A DNA stretch of 64,000 nucleotides from contig JAVLUZ010000054.1 of assembly GCA_036768485.1 (NCBI GenBank), positions 248,001-312,000 of the forward strand. Reading direction: 5' to 3'. This DNA is from Mermis nigrescens. Taxonomy: Eukaryota; Nematoda; Enoplea; Mermithida; Mermithidae. A program made the position numbers and the translations under genes. Below, piece by piece: positions 34,084 through 49,526 of this stretch (within the stretch, counting starts at the first letter, position 1; each line of letters starts with the position of its first letter). A model generated the notes under the pieces. It worked only from the letters and a program-made list of their open reading frames with translations. It was not told the DNA's origin and did not search any database.

Positions 34084-34739
34084 AACATCCGCGTTATCCT
34101 TTTTAAACAAGACAACTTTAGATTATTTAAACAGATCAAAGTTTTTCAGCATAAACTTTATGCAAATATCAAGTGTTAGGAACACTAACGCTCAGATTTG
34201 GAAGTAAAATAAATTTGTAGTATAAACTACATATTAACAACAAATGGAATAGTGCAAACTTTACATAACTACTAGGTGTAGAGAAAACTAACAGTCAGAT
34301 TCTCAATTCTTATTTTACGTAGAACATTTTAAAAAAATTAAACTTCCACAAGGCTCTAGAACTAAAGTTAATATGCAGTGTAAACTTTACACAACCACAG
34401 AGTGTAAAGAAAATTTCAGTTGGATTCGTAATTCTGATATTACTGTGATATTACGATCAACATTTATGAGAAAATTAAGTCAACACAATGGACCAAGGAC
34501 AAATAAATATCAGATGTAAACAATTTTAAAGCACTGTTGAGTGCAAAAAAACTGGCGTATCACATTTGGTTTCTGTTAAATTTTTAGACTTGAGATTATG
34601 TCCAGACTCATAACCCAGAACTTGGCAGAAAATACAAGGCAGAAACACGTTAAACTCCCCCATTATTTTGACTTTACATTTACCGAAAAAGCTAAATATT
34701 GATGTAAACAATCGCAATTCGCTGTGACGCGCACCCCTT
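34084..34739. other. Non-coding, R1-like fragments
   Basis: Contains degenerate motifs of the R1 monomers (gtgtaaac, agtgtaaag) near 34380-34410. No gene seen. Confidence 0.4.
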
Positions 34740-36500
34740 AGAAAGTACTCTATTTTTATCCTATTCGACCTTGCACGACTTCTGAACAGAGAAAGTGGCA
34801 AACAAAAAAATGGACAAACCTGTATTTTCCATTGTCCACTACATTGTAATTTTTAAAAATCTGAACCTAACGCCCCATTGAGTATAAATAAATTCGGTTT
34901 GGGCCAGTTTGTAGCCCTTTGATTGTAGTACGTTTGTATGTGCCAAACGTATGTTCCGCAAAATATTTGATATGATTTACCAATCAAAATACGAAAAAAA
35001 CCTGTTTTTCGCCCATTTTACATCTCAGATTTCGAACTTTACACCCCCATAAATAACACAATATTACGTTTTTTTGAACGCGGCTTGCTTTGATGTGTAG
35101 CCCTTAGAGGTCACCTTATTTCTATTTTATTCAATTCATCCAAACTCATAAGCGAAAATGTTGGCAGAGAATCCTCGGACAAAATCTGTTTTTTACTCAT
35201 CCACTAGGGTGTAAAGTTTGAATCCCTGGTATCAATTGTGCATTGATTGTAGAAAAGTTTGCTGGCAAGCACAAGATAGCCCTTGATCCGTAGTACATTT
35301 CTGTTAGAAAAAATTTCTAAAATCCTCATAACCGGAGTTAATGGCAGGCATAAACAAGTCGAAAACTCGACTAGAATGCGTCTTTTTACCCCCAGATTTT
35401 CGCGCCCTCTACACTCCCATTCGAGAACTAAGGCGAAATTCAGAAAACAAAAAGTGTCAGCTGCAGGACACAAAAGTCAAATGAAGTGCATGGTTTAGCC
35501 AGAAGAATTAAAAAATGAAAAAAATCAGCATTCAGAAGATTCGAATCCATTAGTCCTTTTCTGAATCTGCATGTGAGAACGGATGCGTGAGCCACTGCGC
35601 CAACTTGACATATTGGCGGATATTGATACTTAGTTAATAATTGAAAATATTCATCATTCTACTAAAGTTTAAGAATAGTGCATTTATGATGATAAAAATA
35701 ATTATTTATTAAAGACGAGTCAAAAACCTCTGAAATAAGAAAAATCTGATCAAAAATATGCAATACAGAGTTATCTATCGGCATTAGAAAATAGATGTTG
35801 ATATAATTAAAAGTTCACCTCTTCATACCTCAATAAACACTGGCTGTAGAAAAGTTTAAAGGTCAGATTCGTTATTCTTAACTTACGGAAGAACATTTAA
35901 AAAAAATTCATCATCCACAATGCTCTGGGCGCAAAAGTGCTTCTTGGTGTAAACTTTACACTTATGCTAATACCGCAATATTGGGTTTATAGAAACAAAA
36001 TAAACTGGGATCTGTAACGCTAAGGCCAGGGCACCTTTTAAGCATAATTAGCATGTTCCGCCTACTTAGCGGAGTAGTTGAAGAAATATCGTTTTTCGTC
36101 TCAAACCCTTAACACTAAAATGATCACAGATCAAGAAATATTGCGTTAAAAGAGATAAAAAAAGGTTCCTCGAGATTTTGTAACCCTCTACATTATAAAA
36201 TCAATTGGACTGCACATAAACCAAAATTTAGTTCGATAAGCTGAAAACAAGCAAAGAGTAAAAAACCCGTATACTTTACATTGTTGTGCAACAACCATTG
36301 GGTGTAAAGAAATTTGAAAGTCAGATTCGTAATCTACAGCTTGAGGGCAACATTTTTAAAAAAAATTGTCCCTCCACAAATTATTTTATTTTGCCATTAT
36401 AGCTTTGAGGGGGAACACAAATTTTGCACTCGCTGTGAAAAACTTATAAGAAAGAAGGATGGCCAAGTATATTATAGGTAGCGCTATTGTGCAACCTATG
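34740..36500. repeat. Repeat R1, copy 2, longer array
   Basis: 34740-35465 aligns with 30650-31370 throughout. It continues with further diverged monomer pieces around 35860-36370 and ends with aagtatattataggtagcg (36465-36484), the same end motif as copy 1. It lies between two parts of the Penelope-like element. Confidence 0.7.
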
Positions 36501-36504
36501 ATTT

Positions 36505-37835
36505 ATCAATCATGTGGTCATGCCATTACTGGCGATTTAAACTTCATTGGTGATTCTGACTTTATTTCACTTTTCAATGAAGTTCCATAATTTCCGTGAA
36601 ACTCCTTGTATAAATTGGGATGTTTATAAAAATGACATTTTTCATGCTCTCGATAATTTTGTTACAACTTGGGCCAAACAAGAACAAGCCCCGGTTTCTT
36701 CCCTGTTTGACTGGGAAAATCGAATAAAACAAGTTGTTTAACAAATAATTCATAGACTCAAAAAATCAAATTTTCCTTCCTTTTCTTATTCTCACCTCAG
36801 TAAACTTATCGTTAAAAAGACCCTTAAGAGTTTATATGATCCTTTTGTCATTACCGTCGCAGATAAGGCTAGCAATAACTTAGTCATCATATGTAAGCAT
36901 CATTATTTGTCCGTTCTTTGCGAGGAGTTGGGCTTTTCATCTCAATCCATACCCTCTTGTAGTAGTTACGTTTTGTCTAATTAACGTGAAAAACATTATT
37001 TTTGATCATATTCAGTTCCAGAAAAACATTTTTTCAAGTTTTCCAAACCTGTTAGTGAAGAATGTCTCAACAAAAAACTACCTTTCATGTATTGGATTCC
37101 AAAACTACATAAAATCCCCTACAAAACCAGGTTTATTACTGCGGCTAAGAATTGTTATCATCGCTAGTTACCGAAGGCCTCAACTTAGTCCGTCGTATCT
37201 AGGAAAACTATTGTAAAGCTATTTCTAGAAAATCTCGAATTGATAGATTTTGGTATATAAATAATACATTTTCTTAAATCGATTAATACATTCGATTTTT
37301 CGACGCTTTAAACATCTCTTCCTCAAAATGAACTCATTTCCACTTCTTTTGAATTCCTCGAGAAACTCTTTGAAAAGAATAAATTTGTATTTACTATCAG
37401 GTTGGGCCAAATCAAGAATAAGCCCTGGATTCTTCCCGTTTGACTGGTAAAAGATTTAGTCAACTTTTGACTTTGACACTATTACCAAAAGTCTAAAATT
37501 TTAAATCCGAAATTCATTCATTAATTTTGGAAATAAAATTTTTCATCAAAAGTTGGCATCCCTGTGGGCTCTAATTATCCTCCACTTTTGGCTGATCTTT
37601 TCCTTTTCTACTGCGAATTTAAATTCCTATCATCGCCTAAAAATAAAGACCTTGCTTATTGTTTTGATAACGTGACGCGTTACATTGATGACATAGCGGC
37701 TATGAATATTTCAAAATTTTCGTGATTACATCAAAAAGACCCAAAATCATTACTTGTCTACATGTCACGAAAACTTTTTCTGCTCAAAATGTTAGTTATT
37801 TAGACGTCAAAATTGAACTTGACTAGATTTTCTAA
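36505..37835 (+). pseudogene. Penelope-like reverse transcriptase
   Basis: Ordered blocks on the plus strand: CGHAITGDLNFIG near 36513, NFRETPCINWDVYKNDI near 36590, WAKQEQAPVSSLFDW near 36670, VITVADKASNNLVIICKHHY near 36850, PFMYWIPKLHKIPYKTRF near 37080, IPVGSNYPPLLADLFLF near 37558, and the active site RYIDDIAAM near 37679. In-frame stops and frameshifts lie near 36575, 36741, 36981 and 37140, and about 350 bp between the P-K-L-H-K block and the S-N-Y-P-P-L-L block are badly eroded. Together with the GIY-YIG piece at 32060-32415 it identifies a Penelope-like element. Confidence 0.75.
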
Positions 37836-37930
37836 ATTTTTTCGCGTCTTTGTTTGCATTTTCTTTTTGTAATTGTTTGTTGCGTTTAAGAGGCAGTCTA
37901 TGTAGCCGCCTAGACTAGTGCCACTAGGTT

Positions 37931-38095
37931 CAGGCACGTAGCTGGCCCTCTTATTTTGGGGGGGACCAACACCAATTTTGGAGGGTTCTAAGCCAAAAAT
38001 AGCACAAAATGACATGTAAAAAGTCCTATTTTTCCGGTTTTTTTCAGAATTTGGGGGCCGGACCGGACCCCGGTCCCCCTACAGCTACGTGCCTG
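37931..38095 (+). mobile_element. Small hAT MITE, third family
   Basis: 165 bp with terminal inverted repeats caggcacgtagctg and cagctacgtgcctg and perfect 8 bp duplications, actaggtt, at 37923-37930 and 38096-38103. Confidence 0.95.
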
Positions 38096-38103
38096 ACTAG
38101 GTT

Positions 38104-38845
38104 GCGGTGACAGAGGATTAAAGGCACGAAACTGTAGCAAGCTAGTTCCTCTCTGATGACCTCGCATTTTTCATTTTTCTTTCTCCATAGACTCCTGCTT
38201 ACTTCTCGTTTCACTTAGACTCTTGTGTCTCGTAAAACCCTTTATTTCTCATAATATAATTTTATATACTTTTTTATGTAAATGCGTACTATTTATCGCA
38301 TCTTTTTGTTCCTTTTATATTAACAGCATGCCTTATTTATTTACCTTTTATTAATTTTTTCTTCCATTATCTCTTTTTTCATTTTTCAATCATATTGATG
38401 ACTTTATATTATTTGCATCATAATGCTGTTTGAAATTTATCATCGTCCCGGAGAGTCAGTTCCGCCAATTAATATAAACGCATGAGGATGGGCAACAAGA
38501 TGCTTTCACACAGGCTACACTTTAGGTGCAAACTTTTTCCTCGTCACGCTCAGATTCACAAAACAAGGTGATCTTGTTTGAGCGGAGTTGCTTTTTGAAA
38601 AGGTGAATGACATACATACAAATGTATAGCATGATCGATAACTGGAAGAGGGGTCAGCCAGCCGGGCCAAAATAACCTCTAAAAGCTGGTATAAGCGCTA
38701 AAGTAAAATTAAAACTATGCTTACAAAGTTTCTGATCAATTTAAAGCACTTTTGGAGAAAATTTTCTATTTTCATTCGTTTTTGTCTTCATTTTCCCTCA
38801 TTTTCCCGAAAAAATTTACCGTTTTTCCATTTTCAGGATCTAGAC
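38104..38845. other. Non-coding stretch
   Basis: AT-rich; no gene or element recognised. Confidence 0.4.
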
Positions 38846-39097
38846 CATATGTGGGCAGCACTGGTGGGGGTGTAATATTTTTCAAAGGTAAAAAAATGGC
38901 CTTGAAAGTGGTGGTATGACGAAAAAACACCATTTTTCAAATTTTATCATTGAGCACTATCCATTAGCATCAAAAAATTGCAAAAAAAACAAAAATAATT
39001 TTCAAAAATTGAATTCTGAGGGTATTTCGGTTTCTGGGGAGTATTTTGGCTTCTCGAGGGAGGGGTGCATACCCCCTAAACCCCACGCCCAGGTGTG
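38846..39097 (+). mobile_element. MITE family M
   Basis: Perfect 8 bp duplications, atctagac, at 38838-38845 and 39098-39105; ends catatgtgggc and gcccaggtgtg. Confidence 0.95.
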
Positions 39098-40045
39098 ATC
39101 TAGACCCCCAACCCCTCTCACGTGCATGCCTGCATAGGAGCAATACCTACTACTTTTAATTGATCGACAACTTTCAAACTTATGACTATGCTCGAATACA
39201 AGCATTAAAAACTCACCATCCATCACTCTACAAGAGAGAAATAAATAAAGCGACCGAATAACTCAGTGATTGTATTGAATAGTGATTTGTAATAATCAAC
39301 AAAAATTGTGTAAATCTGCAGCGAGTTTAAGATTCATTTTACAAATACGTCATTTCAGTATTACAATCGGACAATTTTGCTGATCATTATGGAGGAAAGA
39401 CAAATAGGGAGCGAAGTTTGCGCTTTGACCTGCAGTCTGTTTTACAAAATTTTCTGTACGGGACGAGAAGCAGTTCATAAGGAAGCTACACAGTAGCTAC
39501 TTTTTCAGACGCTTTGCTTCATATCAGATTGATTGAGTCATTCATTTTTGACTTTTAGACAGGTTAAGGTGAACAAAAATAGTAACCCATGCTACCCTAG
39601 ACTGCTAATTTGCGGTCTAGGGTAGCATACCTATGCAAAGTATAGGTACATGTGTTTTGTGTGCAGTTTTTGTGTCATGTAAAGATAGACCACAAATTTG
39701 CAGTCTAGGGTGACATATGTATGCAAAGTATAGGTACATGTTTTTTGTGTCCAGTTTTCGTCAGTATCGCACAGTATAGTTGTATGTGATATGTAAACAG
39801 CAGTGTGTTCGGGCGGATAACATAATTAATTAGGTAAATACAGTGAATACATATGATGGCATATGTAGCAGGTGTCTTTCACTGTTTTTTCAAGGTACAG
39901 TACTTGTTGTGTTAAGTAAACAGTACTGCCCAAATAAAAATACCTATGTAAAATTACACATTAATTAATGCCTGTATGAATACATACTAGCTTTATACTA
40001 GCTTTAGGTTTTTGGTACTATAGCTATGGACTGGTATTTACCAAG

Positions 40046-40046
<1 letters not shown>
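39098..40046. other. Non-coding stretch with a 14 bp hairpin
   Basis: Perfect inverted repeat 39589-39602 / 39615-39628 (atgctaccctagac and its complement) with a 12 nt loop. The right arm and its flank recur in altered form at 39680-39740. No gene seen. Confidence 0.6.

Positions 40047-40109
<63 letters not shown>
40047..40109. repeat. (TA)n array 1
   Basis: About 63 bp of pure TA. Confidence 0.98.
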
Positions 40110-43477
<3,368 letters not shown>

Positions 43478-44948
43478 TGTTTATACTATTTTGAAGTAAA
43501 AAATCAGTTTAAAACAAATGTGAAACAATATAAGTATATCTAAAATTAATTTATCAGAGAAAAGATATGAATATGCCTTACCGTCTAAATTGTCAAAACA
43601 AGTTTCGTACATAGGAGAGACTGAATTGACTTTCAAAAGTACGCAAAATGTTTATAGTATTTTGAAGTAAAAAACTCAGTTTAAAACGGATGCGAAACAA
43701 TATAAGTATATCTAAAATTTATTTATCGAGAAAAATAAAAATGTGCCTTTCCGTCTGAAATTGTTAAAACAGGTTCCATTCGTAGGAAAGACTGGAGTGA
43801 CTTTCAAAAGCACGCAAAATGTCTATACTATTTTTGACGTCAAAAATCGAGTTTAAAACAAACGTGAAACAATATAAGTATATCTAAAATTAATTTATCG
43901 AGAAAAATAAAAATATAACTAACTGTCTAAATAGTTGAACAAGTTTTGTATGTAGAAGAGACGCAATTTACTTTCAAAAGTACGCAAAATGTTTATACTA
44001 TTTTGAAGTAAAAACTTAGTTTAAAACAAATTTGAAACAATATAAGTATATCTAAAATTAATTTATCGAGAAAAATAAAAATATACTCTTACCGTCTGAA
44101 ACTAGTTAACACAAGTTTCGTACATAGGAGAGATTGAATTGACTTTCAAAAGTACGCAGAATGTTTATACTGATTTTAAAGTAAAAAATCGGTTTAAAAA
44201 GAATGTGAAACAATATAAGTATATCTAAAATTAATTTATCAAATAAAAATATACCTTTCCATCAAAATAGTTAAACAAGTTTCATACGTAGGAAAGACTG
44301 AATTTACTTTCAAAAAAGTACCAAAATGTTTATACTATTTTGAAGTAAAAAACATCAGTTTAAGACAAATGTGAAACAATATAAGTATATCTAAAATTAA
44401 TTTATCGAGAAAAATAAAAATATACCTAACCGTCTAAATAGTTAAACAAGTTTTGTATGTAGAAGAGACTCAATTTACTTTCAAAAGTATGCAAAATGTT
44501 TATACTATTTTGAAGTAAAAACTCAATTTAAAACACATGTAAAACAATATAAGTGTATCTAAAATTAATTTATCAATATAAATAAAAATATACCTTATTG
44601 TTTAAATTGTTAAACAAGTTTTGTATGTAGAAGAGACTGAATTTACTTTCAAAAGTATGCAAAATGTTTATACTATTTTCATTTATAAAAACCTTTTCAA
44701 AACAAATGTGAAAGAATATAAGTATATTCAAAATTAATTTATCAAGAAGAATAAAAATTTACCTTTCTGTCTAAATTGTTAAACAAGTTTTGTACATAGG
44801 AGAGACTTAATTTACTTTCAAAATTAAGCAGAATGTTTATACTATTTTGAAGTAAAAAAATCAATTCAATAAATTCTACCAAATGTATAACATTGTAAGT
44901 ATATTTAAAATTAAATTATCCAGAAAAAAAAATAAAAATCTATCTTAC
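43478..44948. repeat. Tandem array of ~170 bp units, copy B
   Basis: About nine units, starting near 43478, 43649, 43819, 43990, 44162, 44328, 44498, 44665 and 44834 (spacing 165-172 bp). On the minus strand each unit includes an exon-like stretch followed by a GTAAG-type donor, similar to the end of the exon at 44949-45181. Confidence 0.92.
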
Positions 44949-45181
44949 CCTCTAACTTATCGAACAACTTTCCTACGTAGGAAAGACAAATGCTTTCTTC
45001 TTTTAAACATCTTCAAACTGGTCGGCAAATAGCTAAAACCCTGTCATCTTTTTCAGCCCCTCAGCTGGTATTCCATATTGCTGACGGGCCCTTTCTTTGT
45101 ATAAATGCTTTGACCATTTGGATAGCTTTGGCCATATTAAATCCACAATTCTTCCTCCAAATAGCGGATTGGACTTGATGC
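44949..45181 (-). pseudogene. Exon-like ORF, uncharacterised, copy B
   Basis: Minus strand, bounded by an acceptor (caatatttttag) upstream of 45181 and a GTAAG donor after 44949. It reads IKSNPLFGGRIVDLIWPKL, then KHLYKERARQQYGIPAEGL and KKMTGF, where a frame change occurs. The protein is unknown to me. The regular make-up and splice-like borders suggest genuine descent from an exon. The copy at 645-882 is more decayed. Confidence 0.4.
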
Positions 45182-45307
45182 CTAAAAATATTGAGAACAT
45201 GAGCAAAAACATATCATAATAACAAGCGCACAGCTTTAAAAAGTAAAGTTTTGAAAATATAAGTAAGTTAAAAATTATATATACTTTTCATAATATCTTG
45301 GACTTTA

Positions 45308-45520
45308 ATGAAATATTGTAAAAACTTCACAGGGGGCAGCATACTTGGCTCAATATATATAGATGTGAATTTTGAAAATGAATACATTGGAATTGAAAAT
45401 TATAGTGCTTTCACTTTACTCAATACATGTGACACTGTGCTATACAAATATTTTAGAGTGGGTATTTATTTAAATATATGTAAGGTCAGGCTCCATTGTC
45501 ACTTACATGAAAGAATTTAA
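45308..45520 (+). CDS. Short ORF conserved in both block copies, hypothetical
   Basis: 70 codons from ATG at 45308, with ENYSAFTLLNTCDTVLYKYF and VGIYLNICKVRLHCHLHERI. Copy A (about 1019-1230) keeps the second half but is broken in the first. No family recognised. It may be a remnant of a larger gene of the capsid-bearing element, which starts about 330 bp downstream. Confidence 0.3.
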   Translation: MKYCKNFTGGSILGSIYIDVNFENEYIGIENYSAFTLLNTCDTVLYKYFRVGIYLNICKVRLHCHLHERI

Positions 45521-45849
45521 TGGTCAGTGTAGACAATATAATATTGTGTTTGCTTTGTATGCTTTTCATTTATACTTTAAGATTATATAATAACTCTGTG
45601 GAGTATACAAATTTTTCAAAAATTTAGAGGCCATGCTCGCAAAAAGGAGCAAATATGAATATGAATTTTTATGCTACATAGCATAATTGATCGAAATTCC
45701 ATTTATTAAGCACAACCGACAGCAAAACCTATAACCTTATAATTTTACAGACGTACATACTTTGCTTTGACAAGTGATTAAAAAAACACTTTTATTTATA
45801 ATTAATTTTTCAACAAATGATAAAAATTAACACTTGTAAAAAACCTGAT

Positions 45850-46518
45850 GGGAGTGATCCAACATGATAGGACTATCAAACTCGTGGTATATGATGTTTT
45901 CAACAATTTATTTACATCATAATTGGTATACATTAAAAAAATACAGAACAGAGATTAAAATCATAGATACAGATGGCACTGCGCATAAACTTTAATAGCA
46001 GTAAGGATGCTACGAATCCATCCAAAACTTTATAGAGGACATGAAATTTTGTGTAGAAAAAGTAGAAGGAGTAGAATTCACATATTACATTCAATAAAAC
46101 ATGTTTCTGTAATGAAACTCGAACCCTTTGGGAAATCAGTGAAACTATCCAAAAGAATAGCAAATATTTTAGGGTTTAAAGAAATTGTACTAAAAGATAC
46201 AGGATGGTTGGATAGGGAGCCGGACTTGGAAGGAGTAGTCTTGAAACCTTGTATGTCTATGTAAATATTGTGGAACCACAGATTGTAGGCAATATTTCAA
46301 CTCCTCTTTTGCACATCATAAATGCGGAAGGAACATACTCTAACATCATTAACAGAATCTATGATTTTCCTCAGTACATTCCTGTCCTTGTAAAACATAT
46401 TTCTAGAATTGAAATAAACACAAAAGACAATTTGTATCTATTGATACCATGTATTTCCAGAAAAGTGATTATTAAGCTGCATTTTAGGAAGATTAAACCT
46501 TCATATTTTCAGATATAA
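45850..46518 (+). pseudogene. Polinton/Maverick-type minor capsid protein pseudogene, copy B
   Basis: Same gene as 1600-2536, without the MITE. Pieces: NWYTLKKYRTEIKIIDTDG near 45920, KLSKRIANILGFKEIVLKDT near 46144, TGWLDREPDLEG near 46200, and 46249-46518 with MYVYVNIVEPQIVGNIS, YIPVLVKHISRIEINTKD and KVIIKLHFRKI. The last block is the signature end of the F54H12.2-like Polinton capsid family. A frameshift near 46255 and stops near 45995 remain, so it is non-functional. A virion role in intact relatives (pentameric vertex protein) is family knowledge. Confidence 0.68.
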
Positions 46519-46522
46519 ATAA

Positions 46523-47025
46523 ATGTGTCTATTAAAAATTCATCATTCTCAATCAGGGTTACAATATAATGTTGTTTCTACAGCTCGAGTCTCTTCAAAG
46601 CTTTTAAATTTGTATAAAATCAAGAGAAGTTGTGATCAGGTAGGATACAATCATAGAAGATTCGATGCTATGATAATAAGAATGAAAGACCACAAACAAT
46701 GGCTCTATTATTTAGTACTGGCAAGCTTGAATGCATTGGTGCTAAAAGCATTGAACAAAATAAAATTGCAAATGTAAAAATTTGCAAAATGTTGGAGAAA
46801 AGTGGATACAATCTAAAACTGACTGAACATAAAGTTCACAATATTGTAGATTCAGGAAATTTGTGCACAAATATAAATTTACATGCTCTTGCTCAAGCAC
46901 ACTAAAAAAATTTTGAATACAAACAAGAACTATTCCCCAGTTTAAAAATATAATTTCCAGATGGTTCACCCTCTGCTCTTATTTTTACAATGGGAAAAAT
47001 TGTTGTAGCAGGTGCGAGAAATTAA
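46523..47025 (+). pseudogene. TATA-binding-protein-like (TBP) pseudogene, copy B
   Basis: ATG at 46523, five bases after the capsid stop. First TBP repeat: YNVVSTARV, YNHRRFDAMIIRMKDHK, then after a one-base frame change near 46695, ALLFSTGKLECIGAKS. Second repeat: YNLKLTEHKVHNIVDSGN, NINLHALAQAH, FEYKQELFPSL, SALIFTMGKIVVAGARN, stop at 47025. Two in-frame stops lie near 46903 and 46950. Between the two copies every core block is intact in at least one, so a complete TBP core existed in the ancestor. There are no introns, which fits a virus-like element or a retrocopy. Confidence 0.78.
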
Positions 47026-48962
47026 GCACAACTGAAATAATTTCAAAAAAGCATATGTTTGACTGATGCATTCAAAATTGTATGAGCACGGACTAAATTG
47101 TACGCAGTGTTGCTTGCATACAGAGGTCAACACTGAAGTAATTCAACCCCATATGGCTACACTATGTTATTATATACTGAGGAAAAAAGACAGAAATACA
47201 TATGCATTTTAACCCATTCAACTATGTTTTCCTCTAGAAATGAGTAGCTTATGAACAATAAATTTAAAGGTTAAAATTGATAGTATAGTATATTCTTTCT
47301 GCAGGTCCTTTACGCTGGACCCATCATTACTAAAATAGAAGATGATTCCTATAATGAGCTAGATAATAAATAATAAGGGAAAGCAATATTCAGCAAAAAT
47401 TTATTCTAAAAAATACTAGACATAGACGAAATTGTTTGCTTAATGTGCAAAAAAGGTACCACTCTGCATCATGACCCATGTGATGTTCTAGGCAAGAAAT
47501 AAGTAATTGCCAATCATCAAAATTCATAGCCTTCTTGATATTGTTAAAACATCTATCTTTGAGTAGGGTTTAGTGAGCTGCACCCTTATTAAGCAAAATG
47601 CAGAAGTGCATGCTTTATGCTAAGAGATGATAAAACCATTCAATATTTGTTGAGTGATTTTATGCTTGCCTGATAATAATTAGCCACTCATTTATGTTAA
47701 ATGTTTGTTTAAATATTTAAGCGAAAAAATTAACACTTCATGTAAAAATAATTTGACGAACCCTTCAAAATCATTTGAATCGTCAAAGCCAAGTTGTTTG
47801 GCTTCTAGACATACTGTACAAGAATTTGATTGTGATGGCGTTTCTAAAACAATTGTGCATGTGCAAATGAGAGATTATTTCTGGATGTATCTATGAAGTC
47901 AAAATGCAAGTAAGATAAATGCGGTCTATTTGTGATAATACTGGACAAAACACCTTGATATTGTCAAAACATCAAGGAACTGCTTATAATAACATTTTTA
48001 GGATTTATACGTCCATCTCAACAAAGTCATAATCAATACAGCAATCATTGACCGTAAACTGCTTTATCTAGAGGGCACAATATAAAAGTCCATGATGGAT
48101 TATGAATTGTCATTTCCTGCGGATGTAAATTTTTTGTGCCGGAACCCACTTGAAAATGCTCAATATTACACGCCCCAGTGGGAGTTGAATCAAAATCCTA
48201 AAAAGTTAGTAAATCAGTTAATGGGAAAACTCATTTTCCAATCTTTTTAAAAAGTACACTTAAGTCATTTTTATGCAGAGACTAGAAATTTAATTATGTT
48301 TTATGCATATGCAACATTCACTTACCCTTACAGGATATTGTTACTGGGCTGATGGCCCTCTTGCACTTCATCTAATAGTCTATTGTGTGATCTTGTGCTG
48401 TATGTTATAAAACCTATAGCCAAACCCTCACAAACAGGCCACAGTTCCATTTTATTGTCCGCTTTACCTAAATGGAAACTGATTGAGTATTTGTTTTTTA
48501 GTGCCGTCCTACACCTGTGCCCAATTGTGAGGGTCAGCTTTGAGTCTTAGTTGGGAGTAATTGACTTAAGAAGGGTATTCCATTGGCTTTGAAGCCTGGG
48601 AAATCTTGATTTTACTTGATAGTTCTAGTGATTTGAAAATGTGGTGCTCGATCTCTACTGGGAGGTTCAAAATTGATAGAATATTATTTGTGTTGATGAT
48701 AAATTGCAAGAATAAGAAGGAATGATCAATTGGAGACTGTAGAAAAAACGATAAAATAGAGAATGTAGAAGGACAATAAAGTGAGTGAATATAGAAGACA
48801 AATAAAGCAAGAGAACATAGAAGAATGAAAAAGAACTTAATTTTTGTGCCTGATATACTTACAAAAAATGCTTAAATGTGTGGTGCTACATTGTGAAGTA
48901 TAATATAATCTCCACTTGGAGTTGAAATCAAACATGACAGGGTGCAACTTGTGCATCACAGC
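47026..48962. other. Unassigned part of the duplicated block, copy B
   Basis: Collinear with 3049-4976. A 63-codon frame at 47705-47896 differs from its partner in copy A by indels. No gene recognised. Confidence 0.5.
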
Positions 48963-49526
48963 CATACGTGGGCAACAAGAAAATTCTGAGGAGGAGGGTG
49001 CAAGATTTTTCGAAGGTCAAAAAATAGCCTCAAAAATGGTGGTATGACAAAAAACCACATTTTTTTATGTTTCTCATTAAGCACTATCCATTGGCATCAA
49101 AAAACTGCAAAAAAACGAAAAAAATCTTCAAAAATTGAATTCTAGCGGGGGAGTATTTTGATTTCTGGGGGGCAGGGGTTATTTTTGTTTCTCAGAGGGT
49201 GCGTACCATAAGGTGGGCAGCACCGAAATTCTGGGGAGGGGGTGAAAAAATTTCTGGGGGGATGAAAAAATTTTTAAATATCAAAAAATTGTCTAAAAAG
49301 TGGTTGCATGGCGAAAAAAACACCATTTTTCGACGTTTCTCATTGAGCACTATCCAATGGCATCAAAAAATTGCTAAAAAAGCAACAACAAAAATTTTTC
49401 TGGAGAGTATTTTGATTTCTGCGGGGGGGGGAGTATTTCAACTTTCAACTTCTGGGAAGTGCATACCCCCATGCCCATGTGTGGTGCAAACCCCCCCCAA
49501 TATACCCTCTTCCTTGCCCAGGTGTG
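48963..49526 (+). mobile_element. MITE family M, copy B, holding a second MITE
   Basis: Perfect 8 bp duplications, atcacagc, at 48955-48962 and 49527-49534; same insertion as 4977/28410 in copy A. A related MITE lies inside it at 49207-49483. Confidence 0.93.
49207..49483 (+). mobile_element. MITE of the M superfamily nested in MITE
   Basis: Starts cataaggtgggc and ends gcccatgtgtg; flanks gtgcgtac and gtgcaaac (6 of 8 match). It inserted at the same gtgcatac site of the host MITE that was used at 9971-9978. Confidence 0.85.

Noticed and set aside
34526..34801. Minus-strand frame of 91 codons
   Set aside because: It lies across the start of repeat R1 and has no counterpart in other R1 copies beyond the first residues.
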